In this document: positions 42,984-51,961 of the stretch, one piece after another
How the letters are laid out: each line of letters begins with the position of its first letter
Numbering within the stretch: position 1 is the first letter of the stretch
Assembly: GCF_016722765.1 (NCBI RefSeq)
Contig: NZ_JAEQND010000004.1
Location: 310,001 to 374,000 of the forward strand
DNA: 64,000 bases
Origin: Ramlibacter alkalitolerans
Lineage (GTDB): Bacteria; Pseudomonadota; Gammaproteobacteria; Burkholderiales; Burkholderiaceae_C
Reading direction: 5' to 3'
The notes under the pieces: model-generated
What the model was told of the DNA's origin: nothing
What the model saw: the letters and a program-made list of their open reading frames with translations, nothing else
Databases searched by the model: none
Translations under genes and position numbers: made by a program

Positions 42984-44180
42984 ATGACGAAACCCACCGA
43001 CATCGTGGCCGTCGCCGCCGCGCGCACGCCCATCGGCAGCTTCGGCGGCACGCTGCGCGACGTACCCGCCTACGACCTGGGCGCGGCCATCATCCGCGCC
43101 ACCCTGGAGCGCGGCAAGGTCGATCCCTCCGCCATCGACAAGGTCATCTACGCCAACTGCCGCCAGGCCGGCAACGGCCCCAACCCGGCGCGCACCGCGG
43201 CCGTCCGCGGCGGCGTTCCGATCGCCTCGCCCGTCGTGACCATCAACATGGCCTGTCCGTCCGGCATGAAGACGGTGATGCTCGCCGCGCGCGAACTGCA
43301 GGCCGGCGACGCCGGCTTCGTGCTGGCCGGCGGCATGGAGTCCATGAGCACCATGCCCTACCTGCTGAAGGGAGCCCGCTGGGAGGGCTTCAAGGCCGGC
43401 GACAAGACCTTGATGGACAGCTGGTCCGACACCATCGACCCGCTGTGCGGCTTCGGCATGGGCGTGACGGCGGAGAACCAGGCCGTCAAGTACGGCATCT
43501 CGCGCGAGGAGCAGGACGCCTTCGCACTGCTGTCGCAGCAGCGGGCTGCCGCAGCGCAGAAGGCAGGCTGGCACGCCGACGAGATCGTGCCGTATCGCCT
43601 CGAGCCCGATCGCAAGAACCCGGAGGGTCGCCTGCTCTCCGAGGACCAGCCCGGCCGGCCCGACTCCACCATCGAGAAGCTGGCGAAGCTCAAGCCCGTG
43701 TTCCAGAAGGACGGCACCGTCACCGCGGGCAACGCCTGCACCATGGGCGACGCCGCCTGCGCCATCGTGCTGACCACCCGCGAGAAGGCGGCGGCGCACG
43801 GGCTGAAGCCGCTGTTCTCCATCCTCTCGTTCGCCGAGACGGCGGTCGATCCCGCCACCATGGGCGACGGTCCCGCCTACGGCATCCCCATGGCGCTCGA
43901 GCGCGCCGGCATGACGCTGCGCGACGTCGATTTCATCGAGGTCAACGAGGCGTTCGCCGCGCAGATCATCGCCAACGAACGGGTGCTGCAGTGGAACCGC
44001 GAGCGCGTGAACGTCTGGGGCGGCGCGATCGCGCTGGGCCACCCCACCGGCTTCAGCGGCGGCCGGCTCCTGATCACGCTGGACGCGATCCTGCGCCGCA
44101 ACGGCAAGGAGTTCGGCGTGGCCGGCATCTGCGGCGGCGGCGGCGTGACGACCGCCATGGTCATCCGGCGCGAGTCGTGA
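42984..44180 (+). CDS. Acetyl-CoA acetyltransferase (thiolase)
   Basis: The protein has 398 residues with all thiolase residues present: the nucleophilic Cys in NMACPSGMKT, His in ALGHPTGFSG, and the second Cys in CGGGGVTT. VNEAFAAQ is also present. It cleaves a 3-ketoacyl-CoA to acetyl-CoA and a shortened acyl-CoA. The start ATG is preceded by AAAGGAACCCC, and the family N-terminus begins here. Confidence 0.95.
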   Translation: MTKPTDIVAVAAARTPIGSFGGTLRDVPAYDLGAAIIRATLERGKVDPSAIDKVIYANCRQAGNGPNPARTAAVRGGVPIASPVVTINMACPSGMKTVMLAARELQAGDAGFVLAGGMESMSTMPYLLKGARWEGFKAGDKTLMDSWSDTIDPLCGFGMGVTAENQAVKYGISREEQDAFALLSQQRAAAAQKAGWHADEIVPYRLEPDRKNPEGRLLSEDQPGRPDSTIEKLAKLKPVFQKDGTVTAGNACTMGDAACAIVLTTREKAAAHGLKPLFSILSFAETAVDPATMGDGPAYGIPMALERAGMTLRDVDFIEVNEAFAAQIIANERVLQWNRERVNVWGGAIALGHPTGFSGGRLLITLDAILRRNGKEFGVAGICGGGGVTTAMVIRRES

Positions 44181-44196
44181 GGCACGGCTGGACTGC

Positions 44197-45453
44197 ATGA
44201 AGCCCTTGCAGGACCCCGGCGCGCTGTTCGCGAGCCTGCCGGCCGGCGCGACGATCGTGCTGCACAGCGGCTTCGCCGAGCCGCGCGGCCTGGCTCGCGC
44301 GCTGGCGCAGCACGCGGGCGCCATGCGCCGCCCGCGCGTGGTGGCGATGATGCCGATGGGGCATGCACCCTACGCCGACCCGGAACCGGCCTCCCATCTG
44401 GAGCTGTACACCTTCTTCCCCGGCAAGGGCCTGCGCGCCGCGCTGGATGCGGGCCGGGCCCGCGCGCTGCGGCATCCGCTGTCCGCCATCCCGCCGCTGT
44501 TCGACGCCGGCGAATGGCGCGCCGACGTGCTGCTGCTGCAGGTGAGCCCGCCCGACGCGACCGGCCACGTCTCGCTGGGCGTGTCCGTCGACTACATGCG
44601 CGCCGTGCTGGCGCAGCGGCCGCTGGTGGTCGCCGAGGTGAACCCGCGCATGCCGCGCACCACCGGCGACACGCTGCTGGCCGCCTCGGCGATCGACTGG
44701 TGCATGGACGCCACCGAGCCGCCGCAGGACCTGGCCCCGGCCGCAGCCGATGCGGTCGACGAGCAGATCGCCCGCAACGTCGCGGGCCTGGTGCGCGACG
44801 GCGCGGTGCTGCAGGCGGGAATAGGCGCGCTGCCGGACCGGGTGCTGGGCAGCCTCGGCCACCTGCGCCACCTCGGGCTGCACAGTGGCGTGATCACCAG
44901 CGCCGTGCGCCCGCTGATCGAAAGCGGCGCGATCGACAACAGCAGCAAGCGGCTGAAGCCCGGCGTGTGCGTGACTGCGATGGCGGGCGGCACGCAGGCC
45001 TTCTACGACTTCCTGCATCGCAACGCCGCCATCGAGTTTCACCCGTGCTCGCTGACGCACGACGCGCGCGTGCTGGCTGCCATGGACGGCCTCTGCGCCA
45101 TCAACTCGGTGCTGCAGGTCGACCTGCAGGGCAGCGCGAACGCGGAGACGGCGGGCGGCCGCCGCATCTCGCTGCCGGGCGGTCTGCCCGATTTCGCCAC
45201 CGGCGCGCGGCGCGCCCGCGGCGGCGTGAGCATCCTGGCGTTGCGCTCCACCGCCGGCCGCGCCGCGGCGAGCAGCATCGTCGCGCGCCTCGACGGCCCC
45301 GCCACCGTGGTGGCCGACCAGGTCGATTTCGTCGTCACCGAACACGGGGTCGCCGCACTGCACGGGGGCACTGCGGCCGCCCGTGCGGCGGCGCTCGTGG
45401 CGGTGGCCCATCCCGCCCACCGCGACGCGCTCGCGCGCGCCGCCCACGCATAG
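44197..45453 (+). CDS. Acetyl-CoA hydrolase/transferase family protein (4-hydroxybutyrate CoA-transferase-like)
   Basis: The protein has 418 residues in the two-domain AcCoA_hydrolase layout. Conserved GxG segments such as QAGIGALPDRVLGSLG and INSVLQVDLQGSANAET are present. The family's catalytic Glu, usually in an HTE(M/L) motif, appears as Gly here (LGLHSGVIT, about 226-234), so transferase activity is doubtful. It follows the thiolase by 16 bp. Confidence 0.85.
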   Translation: MKPLQDPGALFASLPAGATIVLHSGFAEPRGLARALAQHAGAMRRPRVVAMMPMGHAPYADPEPASHLELYTFFPGKGLRAALDAGRARALRHPLSAIPPLFDAGEWRADVLLLQVSPPDATGHVSLGVSVDYMRAVLAQRPLVVAEVNPRMPRTTGDTLLAASAIDWCMDATEPPQDLAPAAADAVDEQIARNVAGLVRDGAVLQAGIGALPDRVLGSLGHLRHLGLHSGVITSAVRPLIESGAIDNSSKRLKPGVCVTAMAGGTQAFYDFLHRNAAIEFHPCSLTHDARVLAAMDGLCAINSVLQVDLQGSANAETAGGRRISLPGGLPDFATGARRARGGVSILALRSTAGRAAASSIVARLDGPATVVADQVDFVVTEHGVAALHGGTAAARAAALVAVAHPAHRDALARAAHA

Positions 45454-45479
45454 CACCTCACCCTTCCAGGAGACAAGCA

Positions 45480-46502
45480 ATGGAAAACGCACGCTGGAAA
45501 CAGCGCCCGCCGGGCTCGAACTGGGGCGACTTCGGCCCTGACGACCAGGTCGGGCGCATGAACCTCCTCACCCCGCAGCGGCGCCTGAAGGCGATCCGCG
45601 AAGTGGAGCACGGCCTCACCTTCTGCCTCAGCCTGCCGCTGGACTACCCGGGCGGCAACAAGCTGTTCCAGCACCGCAAGGAGCCGAAGTTCTTCCACGA
45701 GCGGCGCGGCCAGGGCCACAACTACAACTTTCGCCTCTCGTCCGTCTGCGGCTGCTTCACCGACGTCATCTCCGACGACGCAGTGATGCTGTACACGCAG
45801 TACTCGACGCAGTGGGATGGGCTGGGCCACGTCGGCCAGATGTTCGACGCGAACGGCGACGGCCTGCCGGAGAAGGTGTACTACAACGGCTTCCGCGCCG
45901 GCGTCGAGATCATCGGCCCCGACGACGCCACGGGCGGCCACGGCGCCAAGGCCATCGGCATCGAGCGCCTCGCCGCCGCGGGCGTGCAGGGACGCGGCGT
46001 ACTGGTCGACCTCGAACGCCTCCACGGCCGCGAGCGCGTGTCGGTCGGCTACGACGGCCTCATGCGCGCCCTGGAGGCCCAGAAGGCGAGCGTGGAGCCC
46101 GGCGACTTCCTGTGCCTCTACACCGGCTTCGCCGACCTGGTGCTGGAGATGAAGAAGGACCCCGACACCGAGCTGCTCGCGCGCTCCTGCGCCGTCCTGG
46201 ACGGCCGCGACGAGAAGCTGCTGCAGTGGATCACCGACTCCGGCATCGTGGCGATCTGCGCCGACAACTTCGCCGTGGAAGGCTACCCCGCCCGCCCCGG
46301 CGAAGGCGAGCACTACGCGGCCCTGCCGCTGCACGAGCACTGCCTGTTCAAGCTGGGCCTGAACCTGGGCGAGCTCTGGTACTACGGCGAACTGGCGTCC
46401 TGGCTGCGCAGCCACGGCCGCTCGAGCTTCCTGCTGACCGCGCCGCCCCTGCGCCTGCCCGGCGCGGTGGGCTCCCCGGCGACGCCGGTGGCCACGGTCT
46501 GA
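45480..46502 (+). CDS. Cyclase family protein (kynurenine formamidase-like metal hydrolase fold)
   Basis: The protein has 340 residues of the Cyclase (PF04199-type) family. The metal/active-site segment reads TQWDGLGHVGQMFD, a variant of the HxGTHxDxPxH pattern. Later conserved residues are GRGVLVDLERLHG, CLYTGFADL and LHEHCLFKLG. The family hydrolyses amides, lactones or cyclic compounds. AGGAGACAAGCA precedes the ATG. In this operon it may open a ring or a lactone; that is inference. Confidence 0.87.
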   Translation: MENARWKQRPPGSNWGDFGPDDQVGRMNLLTPQRRLKAIREVEHGLTFCLSLPLDYPGGNKLFQHRKEPKFFHERRGQGHNYNFRLSSVCGCFTDVISDDAVMLYTQYSTQWDGLGHVGQMFDANGDGLPEKVYYNGFRAGVEIIGPDDATGGHGAKAIGIERLAAAGVQGRGVLVDLERLHGRERVSVGYDGLMRALEAQKASVEPGDFLCLYTGFADLVLEMKKDPDTELLARSCAVLDGRDEKLLQWITDSGIVAICADNFAVEGYPARPGEGEHYAALPLHEHCLFKLGLNLGELWYYGELASWLRSHGRSSFLLTAPPLRLPGAVGSPATPVATV

Positions 46503-46530
46503 GATCCCGACAAACCCAAAGGAGACACCG

Positions 46531-47514
46531 ATGCAAACCCGAATCCGGCGCCGCGCGCTGGCCGCCCTGGCGCTCGCCGCCGTCTTTCCCGCCGCAGCCC
46601 TGGCGCAAGACGCCGCCAACTGGCCCGCGCGGCCGGTGACGCTCGTCATTCCGTATCCGCCCGGCGGCACCAGCGACGTCGTAGGACGCCAGCTCGCCAA
46701 GCGCCTGCAGGAGGAGCTGGGCCAGCCCTTCGTGGCGGAGAACAAGGCCGGCGCCGCCACGGCGATCGGCGCCACCGCCGTGGCCCGCGCGCAGAAGGAC
46801 GGCTACACGCTGCTGCTGTCGGCCGGCACGACCTTCACCGTGGTCCCGCACCTGAACGACAAGCTGCAGTACAAGCTGGCCGACTTCGAGCCGGTCGCCG
46901 CCGTCTGCAGCGTGCCCTTCGCCTTCGTCGTGAAGAAGGACTTCCCCGCGAAGACGATGCAGGAATTCGTCGCCTACGCGAAGGCGCATCCCGGCAAGAT
47001 CAACAACGCCACCAACGGGCAGGGCAGCATGGTGCACCTGCTGGGCGAGCTGGTCGCCACCGGGCTGGACATCAAGATGGCCCAGGTGCACTACAAGGGC
47101 GCGGCGCCGGCCACCATGGACATGATCGCCGGCGTGGTGGATTCGAACGTGGAGGCGCTGACCAGCGCGGTGCCCAACGTCAACGCGGGCCAGTACCGCG
47201 CGCTCGCGGTGCTGAGCCCGGAGCGGCAGCCGCTGATGCCCAACGTGCCCACCTTCAAGGAGCTGGGCCACCCCGAGATCAACGGCGAAACCTGGTACGC
47301 GGTGTTCGCGCCGGCGGGCACGCCCAAGCCGGTGGTGGACAAGCTCAACGTGGCGCTGCGCAAGATCACCACCTCCGCCTCCTTCCGCGAGGCGATGCAG
47401 AAGATCGGCAACGAGGCGAAATCGAGCTCGCCCTCGGAGCTGCTGGAACTGACGCAGCAACAGAGCAGGCAGTGGGGTGACCTGATCCGGCGCCTGAACA
47501 TCAAGGTGGATTGA
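46531..47514 (+). CDS. Bug-type tripartite tricarboxylate transporter receptor
   Basis: The protein has 327 residues. A signal peptide (about 1-26, ending ALAQ) is followed by the Bug hallmark WPARPVTLVIPYPPGGTSDV and ADGYTLLLS equivalents (KDGYTLLLSAG). Bug receptors bind organic acids, and many are encoded without TctAB membrane partners, as here. It closes the plus-strand operon. Confidence 0.93.
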   Translation: MQTRIRRRALAALALAAVFPAAALAQDAANWPARPVTLVIPYPPGGTSDVVGRQLAKRLQEELGQPFVAENKAGAATAIGATAVARAQKDGYTLLLSAGTTFTVVPHLNDKLQYKLADFEPVAAVCSVPFAFVVKKDFPAKTMQEFVAYAKAHPGKINNATNGQGSMVHLLGELVATGLDIKMAQVHYKGAAPATMDMIAGVVDSNVEALTSAVPNVNAGQYRALAVLSPERQPLMPNVPTFKELGHPEINGETWYAVFAPAGTPKPVVDKLNVALRKITTSASFREAMQKIGNEAKSSSPSELLELTQQQSRQWGDLIRRLNIKVD

Positions 47515-47581
47515 GCCTGTCCGTGCGCGGCGCGGTCCGCCCGGACCCTGCCGCGACCGCACGGGCTATGCTTGGCACCGG

Positions 47582-48280
47582 ATGGCCACGAACGGAAAAG
47601 CACGCAAGCCCCCCGCCAAGAAGGCCGACCCCGGCAAGGCGGACTCGCGCGGCGAGATCCTCCGCGCAGCCGCCGAACTGTTCATGCAGTTCGGCTACGC
47701 CGCGACTTCGATCGACGCCGTCGCCGAGTCGCTCGGCGCCACCAAGGGCCACATCTACCACTACTACGGCAGCAAGGCGGACCTGTTCTTCGACATCCAG
47801 ACGGCCGCGATGCAGCGCCTGCTGGAAGGCGTCGAGCCGCTCGCCATGGGCAAGCAGCCGGCGCTGGAGCGCCTGGCCGCCATGGCGCTGCGCCACACCG
47901 AGATCCTGCTGACGGACCTGCCGATGCAGAAGGTGGCCGTGCAGGGCCTGGAGCGGCACCTGTTCGCCGGCGTGGCGGCGCTGCGGCAGTTGCGGGCGGT
48001 GCTCAAGCTGCGCGACGACTACGAGCAGCTGTTCGCCGAGGTGATCGACCAGGCGATCCGCGACGGCGTGGTGGTGGACCTGCCCCCGAAGCTGCTGACC
48101 AAGCCCTTCTTCGGCGCGATGAACTGGGCGACCGTCTGGTACAGCCAGCGGCGGCTGCAGTCGCCACAAGCGGTGGAGGAGATCGCGCGCGTGCTCGCCG
48201 GCTGCGCCGTGCGGGGGCTGCTGGTCGATCCGGCCGCGCCGGCCGTCCGGCGCCTGTCCCTGTTTTCCGAGCACGCCTGA
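47582..48280 (+). CDS. TetR family regulator (paralogue B)
   Basis: The protein has 232 residues. The helix-turn-helix reads EILRAAAELFMQFGYAATSIDAVAESLGATKGHIYHYY. It matches the TetR at 39028 along nearly its whole length. A basic tail (KARKPPAKKADPGK) precedes the domain. The start codon lies only a few bases after a TATGCT hexamer (47567-47572), so the transcript could be nearly leaderless. It converges on the minus operon that ends at 48315. Confidence 0.92.
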   Translation: MATNGKARKPPAKKADPGKADSRGEILRAAAELFMQFGYAATSIDAVAESLGATKGHIYHYYGSKADLFFDIQTAAMQRLLEGVEPLAMGKQPALERLAAMALRHTEILLTDLPMQKVAVQGLERHLFAGVAALRQLRAVLKLRDDYEQLFAEVIDQAIRDGVVVDLPPKLLTKPFFGAMNWATVWYSQRRLQSPQAVEEIARVLAGCAVRGLLVDPAAPAVRRLSLFSEHA

Positions 48281-48314
48281 CCCGCCGGACGACCGGCTTC
48301 ACGCGCCCGCGAGA

Positions 48315-48785
48315 TCAGCCCTCCCTGCCCGCCAGCAGCCTCTTGGCCGTATACGTCATCACCAGCTCGTCGCGCTGGTTCAGGACTTCCACCCTGGAAT
48401 CCACCACCGCGCGGTTGCCTTTCGAGGTCGGGCGGATGCCGGTCACGGTGACAACGGCATGGATCGTGTCGTTGACGCGCACCGGCTTGTGGACCTGCTG
48501 CGTCAGCTCCAGCATCGCCAGCCCCGTGCCCTGGATCATCGTCTGCAGGATGAAGCCTTCGATCAGCGTGTAGGTGAGCGCCGCCGGCACCGGCCGCCCG
48601 CCGATGCCGCTGGCCGCGCCCTCGGCATCGATGAAAATCATCTCCAGCATGCCGGTGACGCTGATGAAGTTCACCAGATCGGCCTCCGTCACGGTGCGGC
48701 GGTAGGTGCGCATGCGCTGGCCGACCTGGAGGTCCTGGAAATGGAAGCCCTGCCCCAGCAGGGGCAGCTTGTCGTGCTCGCTCAT
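48315..48785 (-). CDS. MaoC-like protein lacking the hydratase dyad
   Basis: The protein has 156 residues with a single hot-dog fold (FHFQDLQVGQRMRTYRRTVTEADLVNF). Where hydratases have SGDxNPxHxD, this protein reads TGMLEMIFID, so the catalytic Asp and His are missing. RPVPAALTYTLIEG is otherwise typical. It may be a non-catalytic partner subunit, as in heteromeric MaoC hydratases. Its ATG overlaps the CaiB transferase stop. Confidence 0.82.
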   Translation of the reverse strand: MSEHDKLPLLGQGFHFQDLQVGQRMRTYRRTVTEADLVNFISVTGMLEMIFIDAEGAASGIGGRPVPAALTYTLIEGFILQTMIQGTGLAMLELTQQVHKPVRVNDTIHAVVTVTGIRPTSKGNRAVVDSRVEVLNQRDELVMTYTAKRLLAGREG

Positions 48786-49930
48786 AGCGTCCTTTCGATG
48801 CCGGCTTCGCGCAGCACCTGCTGCGTATGTTCGCCCAGGCGCGGCGCCATGCCCACGGGCAGCGCCTGCCGGTCCAGGCGAACCGGCGGCGCGGTGAAGC
48901 GCAGCCGGCCCAGCTCGGGGTCGGCATGCTCGCGGAAGAAGCCGGTGGCCTGCAGGTGCGGGTCGGCTTCCAGGTCCTCCAGCCGGTTCACCCGCGCCGC
49001 GGGAATCTCCAGCCGCGCGCAGGCTTCCAGCCACTGTGCGCTGCTGCGGGTCGCCAGGATCTCCGCCGCCAGCGCATACAGCGCTTCAATGTTGCGGGTG
49101 CGGTCCGCCATGGTGGCGAAGCGCGCGTCGGCGGCAGCGTCGGGCCGGCCCGCTTCCGCGAAGAAGCGCTGCCAGTGCGCGTCGGTGTACGGCATCACGC
49201 ACAGGTAGCCGTCCGCCGTGCGGTAGGGGCGCCGGTGCGCCGCCAGCACGCGCGGATAGCCGCAGCCGGCGCGCGGCGGCTCGAAGTGGTGCCCGAACAG
49301 GTGCTCCACCAGGTTGAAGGCGGTCATGGATTCGAACATCGGCACCTCCACGTAGGCGCCCTGCCCCGTGCGTTCGCGCGCGAACAACGCGGCGAGGATC
49401 GCGTGCGTGGCCACCAGGCCGCAGGTCTTGTCCGCCGCGATGGTGGGGAAGTACACCGGCGTGCCGCCCTGCCGCTCCATCAGGGCCGCGCAGCCGGAGA
49501 GGCCCTGGATGATGTCGTCGTACGCCGGCAGGCCGCCGTAGGGACCGTCCTCGCCGAAGCCATGCAGGCCCGCGTACACCAGCCGCGGGTTGCGCGCCCG
49601 CAGCGTGTCGGGGTCGAGCCCGAGCGGGGCGAGCTTCTGCGGCCGGATGCTGTGCATGAAGACGTCGGCCTGGTCGACCAGGCGCAGCAGCGCCTCGCGG
49701 TCGGTGGGCTGCTTCAGGTCCAGCACGATGCTGCGCTTGCCGCGGTTGACGCCCAGGAACACGGCGCCCATGCCGTGCTCCGCGCCCGGCCCGGTGCGGC
49801 GGGTGGAATCGCCCTCCGGGGGCTCCACCTTGATCACGTCGGCGCCGTAGTCGGCCAGGTTCTGGCTCGCGTACGGCCCCAGCACCACGGCGCTGAGGTC
49901 CAGCACGCGGATGCCTTGCAGGGGCAGCAT
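48782..49930 (-). CDS. CaiB/BaiF family CoA-transferase
   Basis: The protein has 382 residues from the ATG at 49930. A GTG at 49942 overlapping the upstream stop (GTGA) is equally possible. The N-terminus is VLDLSAVVLGPYASQNLADYGADVIKVE and the catalytic Asp lies in TIAADKTCGLVATHA. This is the third CaiB-type gene. Confidence 0.92.
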   Translation of the reverse strand: MLPLQGIRVLDLSAVVLGPYASQNLADYGADVIKVEPPEGDSTRRTGPGAEHGMGAVFLGVNRGKRSIVLDLKQPTDREALLRLVDQADVFMHSIRPQKLAPLGLDPDTLRARNPRLVYAGLHGFGEDGPYGGLPAYDDIIQGLSGCAALMERQGGTPVYFPTIAADKTCGLVATHAILAALFARERTGQGAYVEVPMFESMTAFNLVEHLFGHHFEPPRAGCGYPRVLAAHRRPYRTADGYLCVMPYTDAHWQRFFAEAGRPDAAADARFATMADRTRNIEALYALAAEILATRSSAQWLEACARLEIPAARVNRLEDLEADPHLQATGFFREHADPELGRLRFTAPPVRLDRQALPVGMAPRLGEHTQQVLREAGIERTL

Positions 49931-49938
49931 GGGCGAGC

Positions 49939-50934
49939 TCACTCGATGGTGACGCCGGAGGCCTTGACCACCTTGGCCCAGCGCGCCAGTTCCTTCTTCA
50001 CGTAGGCACCGTATTCGGCCGGCGTGGAGCCGAGCGGCTCGGCGCCCTGCACGGCGAGCTTGGCGCGCACGTCGGGGCTCTGCAGGGCCTTCACGACCGC
50101 CGCATTGAGGCGCTCGACAACCGGCTTCGGCGTGGCTGCCGGGACCATGATCCCCTGCCAGGCGCCCGTCTCGAAGCCCGGCATGCCCGACTCGGCCAGC
50201 GTGGGCACGTCGGGGAACAGGGACATGCGCTTGGCCGTCGTGACGGCGAGCATCTTCATCCGCTTTTCCTTCACGAAGCCGATCACCGAGTTGACGGTAT
50301 CCGTCAGGAACTGAATGTCGCCGCTCACCAGGGCGAGGTCGGCCGGCGCGCTGCCCTTGAAGGGTGCATGCACGGCGTCGATGCCGTGGGCCTGCACGAA
50401 CTGGAAGGCGCCCAGGTGCGTCACGTTGCCGTTGCCGGCCGAGCCGTAGGTCAGCTTGCCCGGATGCGCCTTGGCGTAGGCCACGAACTCCTGCACGGTG
50501 TTCGCCGGCACGCTCGGATGCACCACCAGCGCCAGCGGCACCACCGCCGTGAGCGCCACCGGCGCGAAGTCCTTCTCCACGTCGTAGCTCAGCGACTTGT
50601 ACAGCGCGGGGCTGAGCGTGATCGACGAGGTGTTGTACAGGATCGTGTAGCCGTCGGCGGGCGCGCGGGCCACGGCCATGGCGCCGATGTTGCCGTTGGC
50701 GCCACCCTTGTTGTCGACGACCACGTTCTGCCCGAGCTGCTCGCCGATCTTCTGGGCCAGCACGCGCGCCACGAGGTCGGTGGGACCGCCCGGCGGGAAG
50801 GGCACGACCATCGTGATCGGCTTGGCCGGCCACGCTTGCGCCAGCGCGGGCGCACCGGCGCAGGCCAGGGTGGCGGCAGCGGCCACGGCGGCCAGGATGC
50901 GCAGGCGGCTGCGCTGCTGGGGAATGCGGTTCAT
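49939..50934 (-). CDS. Bug-type tripartite tricarboxylate transporter receptor
   Basis: The protein has 331 residues. A signal peptide of about 33 residues (ending PALAQ) precedes WPAKPITMVVPFPPGGPTDL. PADGYTILYNTSS and APFKGSAPADLALVSG are family segments. GAGGAGACCCGC precedes the ATG. It is adjacent to another Bug gene (26 bp), with no TctA or TctB in the window. Confidence 0.93.
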   Translation of the reverse strand: MNRIPQQRSRLRILAAVAAAATLACAGAPALAQAWPAKPITMVVPFPPGGPTDLVARVLAQKIGEQLGQNVVVDNKGGANGNIGAMAVARAPADGYTILYNTSSITLSPALYKSLSYDVEKDFAPVALTAVVPLALVVHPSVPANTVQEFVAYAKAHPGKLTYGSAGNGNVTHLGAFQFVQAHGIDAVHAPFKGSAPADLALVSGDIQFLTDTVNSVIGFVKEKRMKMLAVTTAKRMSLFPDVPTLAESGMPGFETGAWQGIMVPAATPKPVVERLNAAVVKALQSPDVRAKLAVQGAEPLGSTPAEYGAYVKKELARWAKVVKASGVTIE

Positions 50935-50960
50935 GCGGGTCTCCTCGGGATCGTGGTCGT

Positions 50961-51935
50961 TCATTCCTGCTGCACGTTCGCCTTGGTGGCGATGCGCTTC
51001 CACAGCGCGATCTCGTCGGCCTGGAAGCGGCGCATCTCGTCGGCGCCGCCCTGCATCGTCTCCGCGCCGATCTTCTCGTAGAACTCGCGCGTCTCGGGCA
51101 GCCGCTCGATCTGCGCGAGCAGCGTCGCGAGCTTCGCGGTCTCGGCCTTGGGCGTCTTCGCCGGGACCATCGCACCCACCCACACGTAGGCGCCGTAGCC
51201 GGGCAGCCCCGCCTCGCCCATGTGCGGCACCGAAGGCAGCGCCGACGCGCGCCGGTCGGAAGCCACCGCGAGCGCACGCAGCTTGCCGGACTTGATCAGC
51301 TCGGTGGAGGCGGTGATGTCGGCGAAGGCGACATCGACGGTGCCGGACGCCACGGCGGTGAGCGCTTCCGAGGCGCCCTTGAACGGCACGTTGCGGATGT
51401 CGATGCCGGCGCGGTCGTTCAGCGCCTCGTTCATCAGCTGGTAGCCGGCGGAGCCGCCGCCGTGATTGAGCTTGCCCGGCTGCGCCTTGGCGGCGGCGAT
51501 CAGGTCGGCCAGGGTCTTGTACGGCGACTGCGGCGGCACCACGATCACCGTGGGCGCGCGCATCATCATCGACAGCGGCGCGAAGTCGGCCTGCGGGTTG
51601 TACGGCAGCTTCTTGAACAGCGCCACATTGACGGCCAGCGTCGAATTGCTGCCGACGAACACCGTGTAGCCGTCGGCCGGCGCGGCCAGCACGTTCTGCA
51701 CCGCGATGAAGCCGTTGCCGCCGGGCTTGTTCTCCACCACCACCGGCTGGCCCGTCATCTCGGTCAGCTTGCGGCCGAAGTAGCGGGCCGAGGTGTCGGT
51801 GCCGCTGCCGGGCGGGAAAGGCACCACGAACTTGATCGGCCGGCTGGGGAAGTCCTGGGCCAGCGCGGTGGCGCCAGGGGCGATGGCGCCCAGCGCCAGT
51901 GCGGCAGTGGCCAGCAGGAAGGGGATGCGTTTCAT
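50961..51935 (-). CDS. Bug-type tripartite tricarboxylate transporter receptor
   Basis: The protein has 324 residues. The signal peptide ends ALAQ at about 27, followed by FPSRPIKFVVPFPPGSGTDT. Note GSGTD where most Bugs have GGxxD. APADGYTVFVGSNST and VPFKGASEALTAVASG are family segments. It differs clearly from its neighbour at 49939, so the pair is probably tuned to different ligands. Confidence 0.93.
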   Translation of the reverse strand: MKRIPFLLATAALALGAIAPGATALAQDFPSRPIKFVVPFPPGSGTDTSARYFGRKLTEMTGQPVVVENKPGGNGFIAVQNVLAAPADGYTVFVGSNSTLAVNVALFKKLPYNPQADFAPLSMMMRAPTVIVVPPQSPYKTLADLIAAAKAQPGKLNHGGGSAGYQLMNEALNDRAGIDIRNVPFKGASEALTAVASGTVDVAFADITASTELIKSGKLRALAVASDRRASALPSVPHMGEAGLPGYGAYVWVGAMVPAKTPKAETAKLATLLAQIERLPETREFYEKIGAETMQGGADEMRRFQADEIALWKRIATKANVQQE

Positions 51936-51961
51936 CGGGTCTCCTCGTCTCGTTGAACTGA

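Noticed and set aside
40824-44324. 1166-codon minus-strand frame opposite CaiB, SDR and thiolase genes
   Set aside because: It has no recognisable domain, is His/Arg/Gly-rich, and lies opposite four well-supported genes.
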